DNA of 64,000 nt from Acidobacteriota bacterium (GTDB lineage: Bacteria > Acidobacteriota > UBA6911 > JACQSX01): contig JACQSX010000010.1 in NCBI GenBank assembly GCA_016211105.1, forward strand, positions 124,001 through 188,000, read 5' to 3'. The notes beneath the pieces were generated by a model. That model saw only the letters and a program-made list of their open reading frames with translations. It had not been told where the DNA came from and did not search any database. Every line of letters begins with the position of its first letter. Position 1 is the stretch's first letter. Of this stretch, positions 36,397 through 45,667 are shown piece after piece. The translations under genes were made by a program, and so were the position numbers.

Positions 36397-36921
36397 ATGA
36401 TGCGGGCGGTAGAGTTTTGGAGGACGGTAGTGGCCGACCAATCAGGCGCTCTGGAGAGACTCCTAGAGTTGCTCGAGGCAAACGGGATACGGTTCTGTAT
36501 TATTGGGGGCCAGGGTATAAGCGCCTACGTAGAGCCACTTGTCAGTCTTGATTTGGATTTGATCATAGCGCCCGACCAGTTGGAAAAGGCTCTCCAGCTT
36601 TTTTCAGGCCGGTTCCCAGTTCAGCGCTTCCCGCACACGATGAGCCTGTCTCTTCCCGGATCCGACCTTCGTGTTCAGATTCAAACAGACCAACGTTATT
36701 TTGACTTCGTCGATCGGTCACAGCGGCGAGAGGTTCTTGAAATGGAAATGCCGGTCGCGGATATTCGCGATCTGTTGCGGTCCAAGTGTTGGGCAGCGAT
36801 GGATAAAGAACGCTGCTCCAGCAAGCGGCAAAAGGACCTTGCGGACATAGGCAGGATATTGGAAGCCTACCCCGATCTTCGTTCTTCAGTGCCCGAGGAA
36901 ATTCTCTCGCGGCTCTTTTAG
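36397..36921 (+). CDS. Nucleotidyltransferase-fold protein
   Basis: 174 residues. The sequence FCIIGGQGISAYVEPLVSLDLDLII has the GG...DxD arrangement of small pol-beta-like nucleotidyltransferases (AbiEii/DUF6036-like), followed by IRDLLRSKCWAAMD and KRQKDLADIGRILE, the usual helix with K and D. It could be an orphan toxin, an antitoxin-type or a housekeeping enzyme; no partner is evident. ATG with another ATG one codon later. Confidence 0.65.
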   Translation: MMRAVEFWRTVVADQSGALERLLELLEANGIRFCIIGGQGISAYVEPLVSLDLDLIIAPDQLEKALQLFSGRFPVQRFPHTMSLSLPGSDLRVQIQTDQRYFDFVDRSQRREVLEMEMPVADIRDLLRSKCWAAMDKERCSSKRQKDLADIGRILEAYPDLRSSVPEEILSRLF

Positions 36922-37112
36922 AAGATCAGGCGTCAGCTACCACTTATCGGCCATCAGCTTCGGGTTGGCGTCTGAAGAAGGTGTGAACTTAAAATCCTTG
37001 ACCAGCGCATACGGGAACTTAAAATATTACAGGATTAACTTCACTCGTTTAAAAAAATCCAAGGTGAAGGAGCTGCCAGTCGAGGTTGTGATTAGCCGAG
37101 CTGGCCGGGAAG

Positions 37113-37217
37113 ATGACCGAAGCAAGAAATACAAAACTTGCCGTCGAGAAACGCTGGATGGGTGAAGTGTCGCTGGGCAAGGCGGCAGAGCTTGCCAGCC
37201 TTACGGGAGGGGACTAA
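37113..37217 (+). pseudogene. C-terminal remnant of a UPF0175-type antitoxin
   Basis: 34 codons reading KLAVEKRWMGEVSLGKAAEL, ending TGGD, match the conserved 'GKISLGKAAELAGLS' segment of UPF0175 proteins but lack the rest of the domain. It ends 3 bases before the GC-rich radical SAM gene, marking a recombination boundary. Confidence 0.45.
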
Positions 37218-37220
37218 TTC

Positions 37221-38765
37221 GTGCAAGTGCATCTCGTCAATCCCAGCCGTCTCTCGTTCGGCGTGGGCGTGATCACGCCACGCTGGTTGTACGTCCTGGC
37301 GGCGGCCACGCCGGCGACCTTCGGCCACGCGATCCTGACCGACGAAACGCTCGAGCCGCTCGATCTGGGCGACGTCCATCGCGGTGACGTGGTAGGGATC
37401 GGCATTCACACCGGCAACGCCCTGCGTGGTTACGAGATCGGGACGGCCGCGCGGGCGCGCGGCGCCTGGGTGGTCTTCGGCGGCATCCACGCGACGCTCT
37501 TCCCCGACGAAGCGCACGCGCTCGGCGGGGCTCACGCGGTCGTGAAAGGTGACGGCGATGTCGTCTGGGCCTCGGTGCTTGGCGACTGTGCGGGGGGACA
37601 CCCGCAGCCGCTCTACGAGGCCGGACGCGTGGACGCCGACCGGTTCTTGCCCGCAAGCTGGGACCTGCTCCCGCCCGGTCGCTACATGTGGGGCTCCGTC
37701 CAGACCGTCCGGGGCTGTCCGAAGCACTGCTCGTTCTGCTCGGTCTGGAGGACCGACGGCCAGAAGCCGCGCCAGCGAGGCGTGGACGCGGTCGTCGGCG
37801 AAGTCGTCGAGCTGCGGCGGCGCGGGTTTCGCTTCGTCGCGCTGGCCGACGACAACTTTTACCCCGTGACCCTGACCGACCTGCGGATGGCTACCCGGCG
37901 CGGCGATGGTCGGCGGCTGCAGGAGCTGGAGGCGATGCGGGCCGAGCGCTTCGAGCTCATGGAGCGGCTCGCGCTGCTACCAGACGACATGGTGTTCTTC
38001 ACCCAGATCACGATGGAGGCGGCGGAGGACCCGGCGTTCCTCGACGCGATGCGTCGTGCGCGCATCAAGGGGGCCCTGGTCGGCGTGGAGGCCGTGACGC
38101 CCGAGGGGCTCAAGGACGTCTACAAGGAGTTCAATTTTGCCGGCGAAGGGCTCGTCGATCGGCTGCGGACGTTCCGCCATCATGGCGTGCACGTGCTAGG
38201 GTCATTCATCTTCGGCCTGCCGAGCGATCGCCCCGAGACCTTCGAGGCCACAGCGGCCATTGCCGAGCGCGCCGGACTGACCTTCGCGCAGTTCGTCATG
38301 CTGACGCCGTTCCCGGGGACGGTGGACTTCACCGCCTGGGAAAAGAAGATGGAGCACGACCCGACGCGCGTCGCGGGCGTTCCGCTCGTGCGCCACTGGC
38401 TCATTCCAGAGGTCCTGCGACCGAAGATCTATTCGCCTCATCCCGTGATGTCCGCCGACGAGATCCGGCAGCGGACGCAGGGGGTCTGGGACCGGTTCTA
38501 CAGTATGCGCAACGTGTGGGCGCGATCGCGTTGCGTGCAGACGATGCGCGCGCGGCTCGCATTCGTGCTGATCTCGAAGCTGTATCGCCAGATGTACGCG
38601 AATACCGGGATCGCGACCGACAGCGCGCGGGTGAGCCAATCGGCGCGCTGGGCCCGCTGGATCGCGAGACCGTGCCGCCGGCTGTTCGCCGCGAGGCCAA
38701 TGCCCGACCTCCGTGTGCCGGCGAGCGTCGGCCCGCCGCGGAACGAATCTCTGCCGGCCGTCTGA
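37221..38765 (+). CDS. B12-binding radical SAM protein, strikingly GC-rich
   Basis: 514 residues with a GTG start. The N-terminal cobalamin-like region (GIHTGNALRGYEIGTAARARG, WVVFGGIHATLFPDEA) precedes the radical SAM motif GCPKHCSFC. FGLPSDRPETFEAT is the later SAM-barrel loop. Third codon positions are almost all G or C, unlike the flanking genes, and antiparallel frames stay open for long distances. Flanked by toxin-antitoxin remnants, so probably transferred. Function unknown; relatives methylate carbon centres. Confidence 0.75.
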   Translation: MQVHLVNPSRLSFGVGVITPRWLYVLAAATPATFGHAILTDETLEPLDLGDVHRGDVVGIGIHTGNALRGYEIGTAARARGAWVVFGGIHATLFPDEAHALGGAHAVVKGDGDVVWASVLGDCAGGHPQPLYEAGRVDADRFLPASWDLLPPGRYMWGSVQTVRGCPKHCSFCSVWRTDGQKPRQRGVDAVVGEVVELRRRGFRFVALADDNFYPVTLTDLRMATRRGDGRRLQELEAMRAERFELMERLALLPDDMVFFTQITMEAAEDPAFLDAMRRARIKGALVGVEAVTPEGLKDVYKEFNFAGEGLVDRLRTFRHHGVHVLGSFIFGLPSDRPETFEATAAIAERAGLTFAQFVMLTPFPGTVDFTAWEKKMEHDPTRVAGVPLVRHWLIPEVLRPKIYSPHPVMSADEIRQRTQGVWDRFYSMRNVWARSRCVQTMRARLAFVLISKLYRQMYANTGIATDSARVSQSARWARWIARPCRRLFAARPMPDLRVPASVGPPRNESLPAV

Positions 38766-38793
38766 AACGCCGGCGCACACGACTCGTCTACAT

Positions 38794-38823
38794 TTGACAG
38801 TATAAGGCCCCGAAGTTTAGAAT
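38794..38823 (+). promoter_or_regulatory. Sigma-70-like promoter of the RHH antitoxin-PIN pair
   Basis: TTGACA (38794) and TAGAAT (38818) with an 18-base spacer, 40 bases before the antitoxin start. Confidence 0.55.
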
Positions 38824-38862
38824 ATGATTTAGTAATACTTAGAATTACGAAAGGACGGTTGC

Positions 38863-39135
38863 ATGAGAACGACGAAGATTCTCTCCATAACCTTGCCGCC
38901 GGCAATGCTCAAAGAAGCGCAGCAGCTTGCCAAACGGGAGAACCGCACCATGAGTGAGCTGGTCCGGGAGGCTCTGCGGCGCTATCAACGGGAGCAGCGC
39001 TGGGAGAAAATCCGCGCCATTGGGGCAGCCGGGACCGGCGCCCTCGGCTTGAAGGAAAGCGATGTGGTTCCGCTTGTGCATGAATTCCGCCGCGAGCAGC
39101 GGGCTGGGAGCAAAAAGCGCAAGGTCGGCGGATAA
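38863..39135 (+). CDS. Ribbon-helix-helix antitoxin
   Basis: 90 residues. RHH core ILSITLPPAMLKEAQQLAKR and then NRTMSELVREALRRY, the MetJ/Arc type, with a charged C-terminal tail. It ends directly at the start of the PIN frame (no gap), the normal antitoxin-toxin order. Because the toxin is inactivated it may now be a solitary regulator. Confidence 0.8.
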   Translation: MRTTKILSITLPPAMLKEAQQLAKRENRTMSELVREALRRYQREQRWEKIRAIGAAGTGALGLKESDVVPLVHEFRREQRAGSKKRKVGG

Positions 39136-39426
39136 ATGCTCCGGGTGGTCCTGGGCAGCAACATCTATGTTTCTGCCTTCAACTTCGACGGTCCGCCGGA
39201 GGAGATCCTACCTCTCGCGGAAAATCCAGATGATAACCGGATCCTTGAATGTTCGCTCCAAGCCGGAGCGCAGGTTCTCATTACAGGCGACCAGCCTCTG
39301 TTGAACCTCGATCCATTTCGAGGAATCAGCATCGTGACGGGCTCGTCAATTCCTCGACTCCAGACCATGGACCATGCAAGCAGACGAGTAGGGTCGGTTC
39401 AAGAAGCAAAGTGGGCTTTCCATTGA
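39136..39426 (+). pseudogene. Internally deleted, inactivated PIN-domain toxin
   Basis: The frame begins VVLGSNIYVSAFNFDGPPEE and jumps to ENPDDNRILECSLQAGA and LITGDQPLLNL. A full PIN domain has about 60 more residues between these two segments, and the first catalytic aspartate (VVLDSNIY) is glycine. The frame remained open, with a non-homologous tail after SIVTGSSIP. Both defects abolish the nuclease site. Confidence 0.65.
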
Positions 39427-39468
39427 TTCCAAACCTTGTGAAAAGGTAATGGTCTGACAGCCACGCCA

Positions 39469-40625
39469 ATGCCCGGAGAATCGCAGAAGACCAGCCAACC
39501 CTCTCGCGAGAAGGTCCTTGCGGAAGCAATTACGAAGGAAGAGGCGCTGCTTCGGGACCTGGAACTGCAGAGACAACAGGCCGAGGCAAGGCTAAGTCAA
39601 CTCAAGTCGAGTATGACTGGTCCCGGCTCGGCTTCGAGCGCGGATCTACAGATCCTTGCTGACACACCTACTCCCGCAACGGCAGCCGAAAAGGTACCGC
39701 TCTTTCGCAGCCTCTTCCGCGGCCGCCGTGACGTGTATCCGAAACTCTGGGTCAACACGAAGTTAGGAAAAACCGGTTACTCGCCTGCCTGCGCTAACGA
39801 GTGGGTGCGCGGTGTCTGCGAAAAACCTCGGGTAAAATGCGGTGAGTGCCCGAACCAGGCGTTTCTTTCCGTCTCCGACCATGTCATCTCAGATCACCTG
39901 CGGGGCAGACACGTCGTAGGCGTATATCCACTCCTTGAGGACGAAACCTGTTGGTTCCTTGCGGTAGACCTTGACGGAGATTGCTGGAAGGATGATGTGG
40001 CCGCCATAGTCGAGACCTGCCATAAGATGAGTATCCCCGCCGCCGTTGAGCGGTCTCGATCGGGCAATGGCGCTCACATCTGGTTTTTCTTCGACGCCGC
40101 GATCCCTGCCAGCATTGCCCGTAAAATGGGTTGTTATCTCATCACAGACACCATGACACGGCGTCATCAACTCACAGCGGAATGACGGCAAAAGAGCGGA
40201 AAAATGTCTTGAAGCAACTCGCGTCTATTCCTGAAAGCGAAGAACGGCTGCTCCTGGCAACTGGCCGTTACATCGGCGAGGGCTTCGACGACGCGCGGTT
40301 GGACACGTTGTTTCTGACCTTGCCCCTCTCCTGGAAGGGCACATTGGCGCAGTACGCGGGTCGATTGCACCGGCTGCATCCGGGAAAATCCCAACTCCGC
40401 ATCTTCGACTATGTGGATCGCGAAGTTCCGATGCTCCGCCGGATGTTCGAGAAGAGGCTCCGTGGCTATCGCGCTTTGGGATATACCCAGGTCGAAACGC
40501 CCGCTGGATATGAGGGAGTCGAAATCGAACGGACCCTCGAATGGGACCACGACGGTTTGAATGCCGACGAACGCTGGCAACCCAGTGAGAGCATCCGTTA
40601 TGAAAAAACGAAACAAGAAAGCTAA
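39469..40625 (+). pseudogene. TOTE conflict-system primase-helicase with a large internal deletion
   Basis: 39469-40185 encodes the N-terminal part: a coiled segment, then the AEP-primase-like region of TOTE proteins (KTGYSPACANEW, the zinc cluster CEKPRVKCGECP, FLAVDLDGD, ERSRSGNGAHIWFFF). It stops shortly after MTRRHQL. From 40182 another frame supplies only the end of an SF2 helicase (LLATGRYIGEGFDDARLDTL, YAGRLHRLHPGK). Several hundred residues that normally link the two, including the helicase Walker motifs, are missing. The two frames meet in an ATGA overlap. The system cannot unwind DNA in this form. Confidence 0.7.
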
Positions 40626-41652
40626 TGAGAGGTCCCCAGGTTTGAAAATTGGCGACGTTAGAAAAACGATCGAAGGCTACGACGAGGAGCAGTTGCGTCT
40701 TCTAATCGCGGAGCTGTACAAGTTGGTTCCCAGGAGAGTCCGGGACGAGCAGCAGGTAGATGCCCTGGTCCAGAATCCCCGATCCAGAATCGAGCGCCCG
40801 CGTCCAGCAAGAAAAGCGGTTCCCGACATTGCCGATCTCTGTGCTGAGGCGGATATTTTCATCGAAGATGCCTACGCGCAGAATTATCTGGCGCCGAACT
40901 CTTACGTCCCGAAGCATAAACGGCCCAAGTGGAGATTCATTGCAAGAAGGATCTACAAGGGCTTGATGCAAGCCGGTGAGGATCATGAGGAGCTCTGCTT
41001 GGCGGCCGGATCACTGGAGGATCTCTACAGATTGCTCTGCTACGCCTGCAGCTATGTCCTTTTCAGCGCATACGACGTTTTCCAGTCCGTTGGAGTCAGT
41101 CAGGAAGAGTTCTTCCGTCAGGTCGTGCGCCTTAAATCCAAGATCGAACCTCCGCGGGAGTTTGCTCGCAATGCCATTCAACTGGCCGCTGAACAGCCGC
41201 TCAACCGTTACACGCTCCACGAAACGCTGATGGAGGTGGTCCTGGAGTTCTTTAGCACCACCGATATGAAAGAAATGGCAATCGACCTATGCAATGATCT
41301 CCGAAATGAAAAGCCTCCGAAGCAGAAGGAGGATAGCTGGAGCGATCCTTCCCGCGAAGCTTATGAGACTACAAAGCGCCGGAACAATCTGGCCACGATG
41401 GGGTTCCTTTGCCTTATCCGCCTTACAGAATTTGACCGCGCTGTCGAATACTTCCAGCGTCACTATTCAGAGCGCAATCCGGAAATTGCGCTCTATGTGT
41501 GTCTGCGACTCCTTCAACAGCACGCCAGTCCTGAGATCTGGATCCGAACCTACGAGGGAGCCCTACAGAACGGAGTGACTCCAAGACAGGAGTTGCGGGA
41601 GATCTATGCCGCACTTCGGAAGGGCGGGCATTTCGCCGATGACTCGGGATAG
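40600..41652 (+). CDS. Helical protein of unknown function next to the TOTE remnant
   Basis: About 350 residues from ATG 40600 (MKKRNKK), overlapping the helicase remnant by 26 bases; an upstream ATG at 40561 is possible. Mostly alpha-helical, with a basic N-terminus and no recognised motif. Repeated aromatic/leucine patterns (LYRLLCYACSYVLFSAYDVF, FDRAVEYFQRHYSERNPEIA) look TPR/SEL1-like. The tight overlap suggests it was the partner of the intact primase-helicase. Confidence 0.6.
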   Translation: MKKRNKKANERSPGLKIGDVRKTIEGYDEEQLRLLIAELYKLVPRRVRDEQQVDALVQNPRSRIERPRPARKAVPDIADLCAEADIFIEDAYAQNYLAPNSYVPKHKRPKWRFIARRIYKGLMQAGEDHEELCLAAGSLEDLYRLLCYACSYVLFSAYDVFQSVGVSQEEFFRQVVRLKSKIEPPREFARNAIQLAAEQPLNRYTLHETLMEVVLEFFSTTDMKEMAIDLCNDLRNEKPPKQKEDSWSDPSREAYETTKRRNNLATMGFLCLIRLTEFDRAVEYFQRHYSERNPEIALYVCLRLLQQHASPEIWIRTYEGALQNGVTPRQELREIYAALRKGGHFADDSG

Positions 41653-41905
41653 CGTTGTACCGGGCTCCCTAAAACACCTTTCAAAATCGGCCCAATGTGG
41701 TCCGTGGTTTGCTCAATGACTCTGTTAGATCCCCCATCCAGAGCTGGCACGTTCTCGCTTCCGGGGCGATGGCTTGAAGGAAGTGCTCGGTGGATTCGTC
41801 CCATGGCATGGGACGAACGCTGGGGGCCAGGGAGTCGTTCGAACCGGGATTGCCCGCTTGCCACGCGGTCGTGAATCCACGAAAAACAATCAGTGGTGAG
41901 GCCGG

Positions 41906-42268
41906 CTAGGTCTGGGTGTGGGTCGTCTTTCGGCCTGTGGATTTGGGCTCCGGTTCGTCTTCGGCAATGCCGGAGAGGACAACGGGGCGACGGTCAGGGA
42001 ATTCAGCGACGAGAGACAGACTTCCACCCATGGCTTCAACGGTCCTCCGCAAGGTGGAAATCATCAGGTCGGCGCGTTTCTCGATCTTGGAAACCCCTTC
42101 CTGTCCGATGCCGAGCTTCTTGGCCACGCGGACCTGCGATAGCTTCCGGGCGCGGCGAAGCTCCTGCAGGGTCATTTCGTCTGCGATGAGCTTTGCTGCG
42201 CGCGCCTCGACCTTCTTGCGCAGGGTAGGGCTTAGCTCATTGATGATGTCGTTCACATTCCTGGACAT
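41906..42268 (-). CDS. XRE-family antitoxin (HigA-like)
   Basis: 120 residues. Helix-turn-helix LSQVRVAKKLGIGQEGVSKI; the N-terminal helical segment (IINELSPTLRKKVEARAAKL) is typical of HigA antitoxins encoded downstream of their toxins. It starts 2 bases after the toxin stop. Binds the toxin and the operon promoter. Confidence 0.85.
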   Translation of the reverse strand: MSRNVNDIINELSPTLRKKVEARAAKLIADEMTLQELRRARKLSQVRVAKKLGIGQEGVSKIEKRADLMISTLRRTVEAMGGSLSLVAEFPDRRPVVLSGIAEDEPEPKSTGRKTTHTQT

Positions 42269-42270
42269 GG

Positions 42271-42636
42271 TTATTTCCTTTCCTTCTTTTTCAGTCGCGC
42301 AAGATGCGCGTCAAATCGTTCGTCGGCTTTGGCGATGAGCTGTTTATAAAATCGCTTTCCACTTACGCCTGACTTGTCGCCCGCCACCAGGAGAATAGCC
42401 CTGCGCTTTGGATCGAAGGCAAAAGCCACGCGCCACACCCCGCCGGCTGCGTCGAACCTCAGCTCCTTCATGTTGGCGTGGCGGGAACCGTCGAGTGTAT
42501 CAACGCGGGGCCGTCCCAATTGCGGCTCGAATTGCTGAAGCAGGCGCGAGAGGGCAAGAATTTCCACTTTCACGTCCTCAGGCATTTTGTCAAATTCCGG
42601 CTCAAACTCATCGCCGATTTCAACAACCCATTTCAC
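42271..42636 (-). CDS. HigB/Gp49-like RelE-superfamily toxin
   Basis: 121 residues. EFEPEFDKMPEDV, LDGSRHANMKELRF and WRVAFAFDPKRRAILLVAGDKSG are the signature of the phage Gp49/DUF891 toxins, ribosome-dependent mRNA endonucleases. First gene of the pair, with an operator palindrome 9 bases upstream. Confidence 0.87.
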   Translation of the reverse strand: MKWVVEIGDEFEPEFDKMPEDVKVEILALSRLLQQFEPQLGRPRVDTLDGSRHANMKELRFDAAGGVWRVAFAFDPKRRAILLVAGDKSGVSGKRFYKQLIAKADERFDAHLARLKKKERK

Positions 42637-42644
42637 CGTAGTAT

Positions 42645-42662
42645 TATGCCCTAAATGGCATA
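42645..42662. promoter_or_regulatory. Operator palindrome of the HigBA-like pair
   Basis: TATGCC-CTAAAT-GGCATA, 6-bp arms with a 6-base spacer directly upstream of the toxin start, suited to XRE-dimer binding. Confidence 0.55.
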
Positions 42663-42702
42663 TGCTGTCAAGTGCATAAAAGGTTAGGACACTCTCTTGG
42701 TC

Positions 42703-43173
42703 TCAATCCGAATCGTGTGACAACGCAGGGGGCGTGTCGGTCAGGGGATCAAAACCATCTGCCCAACGGGTCGCCCACATGATCCACTTTTCCAGTTCAC
42801 TTCCGGGCGTTATTTGACCGTGCTTCTGAATGGCTCTTTGCCGCACCGCCTCGACGTATGCGCGGATCTGCTGGCTCTTCTGCCAAGCGGAAATTTGCTT
42901 GTCCAACTGCCGCAGGCGTTGTTCTTCCTCGTACCGCCGTCGTTCCAGTTCGATGCGTTTTCTCTCCTGTTCCTTCCACTCCCGCTGCTGCCGCTCTTGC
43001 TCCAGCCTTTCTGCCTTGCGTGCCTCAGCAGCCCTCAGCAATCCGATCATGAACTTGTTCAGACAGTCCTCTGGGGTGAACCCCGAGACCAAAGAGTTTG
43101 TCCTCAAGGTCCTCGGCGCTTGGAGGGCGATTGCTGGAGCGCTTCCTAACCTCATTGACTCAGTTCGAGCCAA
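42703..43173 (-). CDS. Coiled-coil protein, probably the C-terminal part of a larger family
   Basis: 156 residues. Residues about 50-110 are an uninterrupted charged coiled coil (EARKAERLEQERQQREWKEQ and onward). A conserved tail ITPGSELEKWIMWATRWADG resembles a widespread hypothetical protein whose members are about 300 residues long. The N-terminal 40 residues look unrelated, so it may be truncated. Function unknown. Confidence 0.5.
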   Translation of the reverse strand: MARTESMRLGSAPAIALQAPRTLRTNSLVSGFTPEDCLNKFMIGLLRAAEARKAERLEQERQQREWKEQERKRIELERRRYEEEQRLRQLDKQISAWQKSQQIRAYVEAVRQRAIQKHGQITPGSELEKWIMWATRWADGFDPLTDTPPALSHDSD

Positions 43174-43213
43174 AGAGTTAAGACTTCGTTAAAATGAAAA
43201 TTCTCTAAGAAAA

Positions 43214-43859
43214 TCAGAGCACAAGAAGTCTTATCACCGTCTGCAGCTGAGAAATCCAATCCGCCGCAATTGAGTATTGCCCTTTCGGATGGCGGTATCC
43301 CGGAAATGCTCCAATCGATACTGACCTCGGTAAACCGTAATTGGGCACAATTGCTCGTAATGCTGTCGCAGTTGGATAACTCCGATGCGCAAAGAAATTT
43401 CGGGCTTTCGGCAAATCTTCAAGTGCCGTTCCAGGAACTGCAAACGCCGAAATGACCTGGGATAGATTCGAGAAACACGCCGTCTGAGCCAGTCTCGGCA
43501 ATACCCAGCTCAGGTGCCACGGCGGTTCATCCAGTGGACTGAATTGTTTTTTCTTAGAAGCCTTTCTAGGACTATAAGGTTAAGACGGCAAATCTGATGG
43601 CGTCTTCTGCTGTGTTAATCCCGCTTGCCATCGTCGTTGTTCTTCCTCCGCCATAGCGCCGAGCTCCGAGCATGCATGAGATGAAAAAGAACCTGCGGAA
43701 CAGGGACCACGTATTCTGAGCGTCAATAATGCAAAGCGCAAGATCGCGCTGCGCCTCATTGTCAGGCGGAATACAGCATTTCAACACTCTCGCCTGGACA
43801 CGTGCCAAGCGCCGACCGGCCATCAGCTGGAGTCGACCGAGATCCGAGACAACTCGCAT
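43214..43859 (-). pseudogene. HEPN-type RNase partner of DUF262, broken by a frameshift
   Basis: The first frame (43859-43572) runs from ATG, 3 bases after the DUF262 stop, through KCCIPPDNEAQRDLALCIID. The continuation lies in another frame (from about 43590 to 43214) with LDEPPWHLSWVLPRLAQTAC and KARNFFAHRSYPTATALRAI. RNFFAH fits the RX4-6H catalytic motif of HEPN ribonucleases. A single frame change near 43590 joins the two into a plausible protein of about 215 residues. Inactive unless the shift is a sequencing error. Confidence 0.6.
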
Positions 43860-43862
43860 CGG

Positions 43863-44906
43863 CTATTCTGACGCAAGAGCTTGGCAGAAGAAGCGAAACC
43901 GTATCTCTCGTTGAGCTTTGACGTTGGTCTTCTCCTGAGAGGCGCGAACAAATGGAGCATACCTTCCTTTTTCAACGCCTTCATCAACTGCTCGAACGAG
44001 CCGGGACAGGCTTTGCACTTATGTATTCTGTTCCAACTCGTGCCCGCGTTGAACATTATGCACCGGCTGAAGTAAATCTATCGGATGCACAGTGTGCATG
44101 ATAGCGAGAAGGAGTGCATACATTTGGAATGGTTTCATAAGAGAGGTACCGTGAAGTTCCTCCCATTTCCGGACAGTCTTAATGGCGCCGCTGAGACGGT
44201 TCTCAAGCTCAGCTTCTGCCTCGAAGTCTTCGTCATTATCTTTATACAAACGATCCAGTGAACGCTTGCTGGTTATGCTAATGCCATGGAGTATTGCATG
44301 CGAGACTTCTGCGAGCAATTTAGTGTCGGCCATCCTTATCATGGCCTTCTGCGAGAAGACACCCATCGCCTCCCATCCACTGTTGAATTGGAATCCAAGA
44401 CGGTGCAGAAACCACTTGAACTTACCTTGGAAGTGCGCATGACGTTGTTCTTCGGGGTTCAGTGGAACCGTGTAGGAATTTATCCGGCGGAATACCTCTC
44501 GGATTTGTGCAGGTTCCGCACCTAAAAATAAATCCACGCTGAGCTGATAATTGAGAAAGGTGATTCTTTGGTCGCGAGACAATGTGGAAAATTTCAGCCC
44601 ACGCAGTGACGGATCCTCTACTGCCGACGAGAGTGCAAACTGATCATCCCTAAATGCACGCAGAGTGGCACTACGCTGCTGTCCGTCGACTAATTCCTTG
44701 TAAGACCTCCCAGTCGCCTCTGTTATTTGACGAATGGCCAGTTTAGGAATCGGAAAATCAAGAAGAACAGTTTCGATTAAATATGATCTTGCGGTATCCG
44801 GCCATACTTCATCACTTCGTTGATAGTCGCGATTGACCTTAATTTCTCCTCGATCCATGGCGGCTAGAAAGTCTTGCACTGTATAGTTCGTGGTCATCGT
44901 TCGCAT
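43863..44906 (-). pseudogene. DUF262 (GmrS/ParB-like) gene interrupted by an in-frame TAA
   Basis: The N-terminal part has the DUF262 motifs VNRDYQRSDEVWP, IPKLAIRQ, ELVDGQQRSATL and FRRINSYTVPLNPEEQR. The frame stops at TAA 44019-44021, but the same frame continues without another stop to TAG 43863, encoding the normal family C-terminus (KGRYAPFVRASQEKTNVKAQ and then RFRFFC). So one nonsense codon removes about 50 residues. DUF262 proteins are NTP-dependent parts of modification-dependent nucleases. It starts 20 bases after the restriction endonuclease. Confidence 0.75.
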
Positions 44907-44926
44907 TTTTATTGCTCCTGATTGGC

Positions 44927-45667
44927 TTAACTGCTCTTCGTAATCGCGATGGCGCGCCCAAGCAGCGAAGTGAGGAAATTATTGAAAGTTAGCTCAGGAT
45001 TTGGTTCCTTGAAGGTCCCATGTTCCGGCCCATTGGTTCGATCGGACAGCAGAAAACACGCGGAATCGTAAAGGCGGTCGCGGACCAGCTTAATTAAGAG
45101 CAGCTCGTACCGTCTGACGTAGGAGGCCGTTTTGAATTCCAGAAACACCTGAAAGTACGGTTCCCAACAGCGGACTGGCCGGTTTGACGCGGCCGACTCC
45201 TCCAGCATCATCAGATAGCCCAGCCAAGGTCGTTCTGACGGCTTGAAGGCTCCCTCCCGGAACGCGGCCCAGAGGTCTGTGGCGCTGCCGATCGCTTCTT
45301 CCGTGCGGTTGTTAAAGTTATTTCCAAACGATGGGCCGACCTGTGACTTGAATTCTATACCCGCCAGCAATTTTCCATCTGCAACTACAAGCAGGTCCCA
45401 TTTCTTCTCCGCCCGGTACCAGCCTGGCAGTTCCATCCGCTCAGAGTGACGGATAGCGGCTTGCGGTACGCCGTTGGAATGGAGGAAATCTCTGACGAGA
45501 TGAACGAAGCCGCTCATTTGCGCGCCGCCGGTAACGGCACTCCGGGCCCCGGCGTCCCGTACTCCCGACGCCGACCCCTGCTTTGCCGCCTGGGCATCCC
45601 TGGTCGACCAAAACGCCTGGACAGCTCCCCGAATCTTCTCGTCTAGATTTGAGAAATCCGTCGTCAT
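44927..45667 (-). CDS. Type II restriction endonuclease of the PaeR7I/XhoI family
   Basis: 246 residues. The nuclease core has ELPGWYRAEKKWDLLVVADGKLLAGIEFKSQVG split by the PD-(D/E)xK pattern (WDLLVV...GIEFKSQ), then FGNNFNNRTEEAIGSATDLW and PWLGYLMMLEES, all hallmarks of PaeR7I, which cuts CTCGAG. Its ATG overlaps the methyltransferase stop (ATGA). The reading frame looks intact. Confidence 0.85.
   Translation of the reverse strand: MTTDFSNLDEKIRGAVQAFWSTRDAQAAKQGSASGVRDAGARSAVTGGAQMSGFVHLVRDFLHSNGVPQAAIRHSERMELPGWYRAEKKWDLLVVADGKLLAGIEFKSQVGPSFGNNFNNRTEEAIGSATDLWAAFREGAFKPSERPWLGYLMMLEESAASNRPVRCWEPYFQVFLEFKTASYVRRYELLLIKLVRDRLYDSACFLLSDRTNGPEHGTFKEPNPELTFNNFLTSLLGRAIAITKSS

Noticed and set aside
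37092..38780. Long minus-strand and shifted plus-strand frames opposite the GC-rich radical SAM gene (for example 37688-38797)
   Set aside because: The extreme third-position GC bias keeps the other frames open; only 37221-38765 has family motifs.
43823..44056. 77-residue minus-strand frame at the DUF262 end
   Set aside because: The genuine DUF262 C-terminus lies in the original frame beyond a single TAA; this frame is a shadow.
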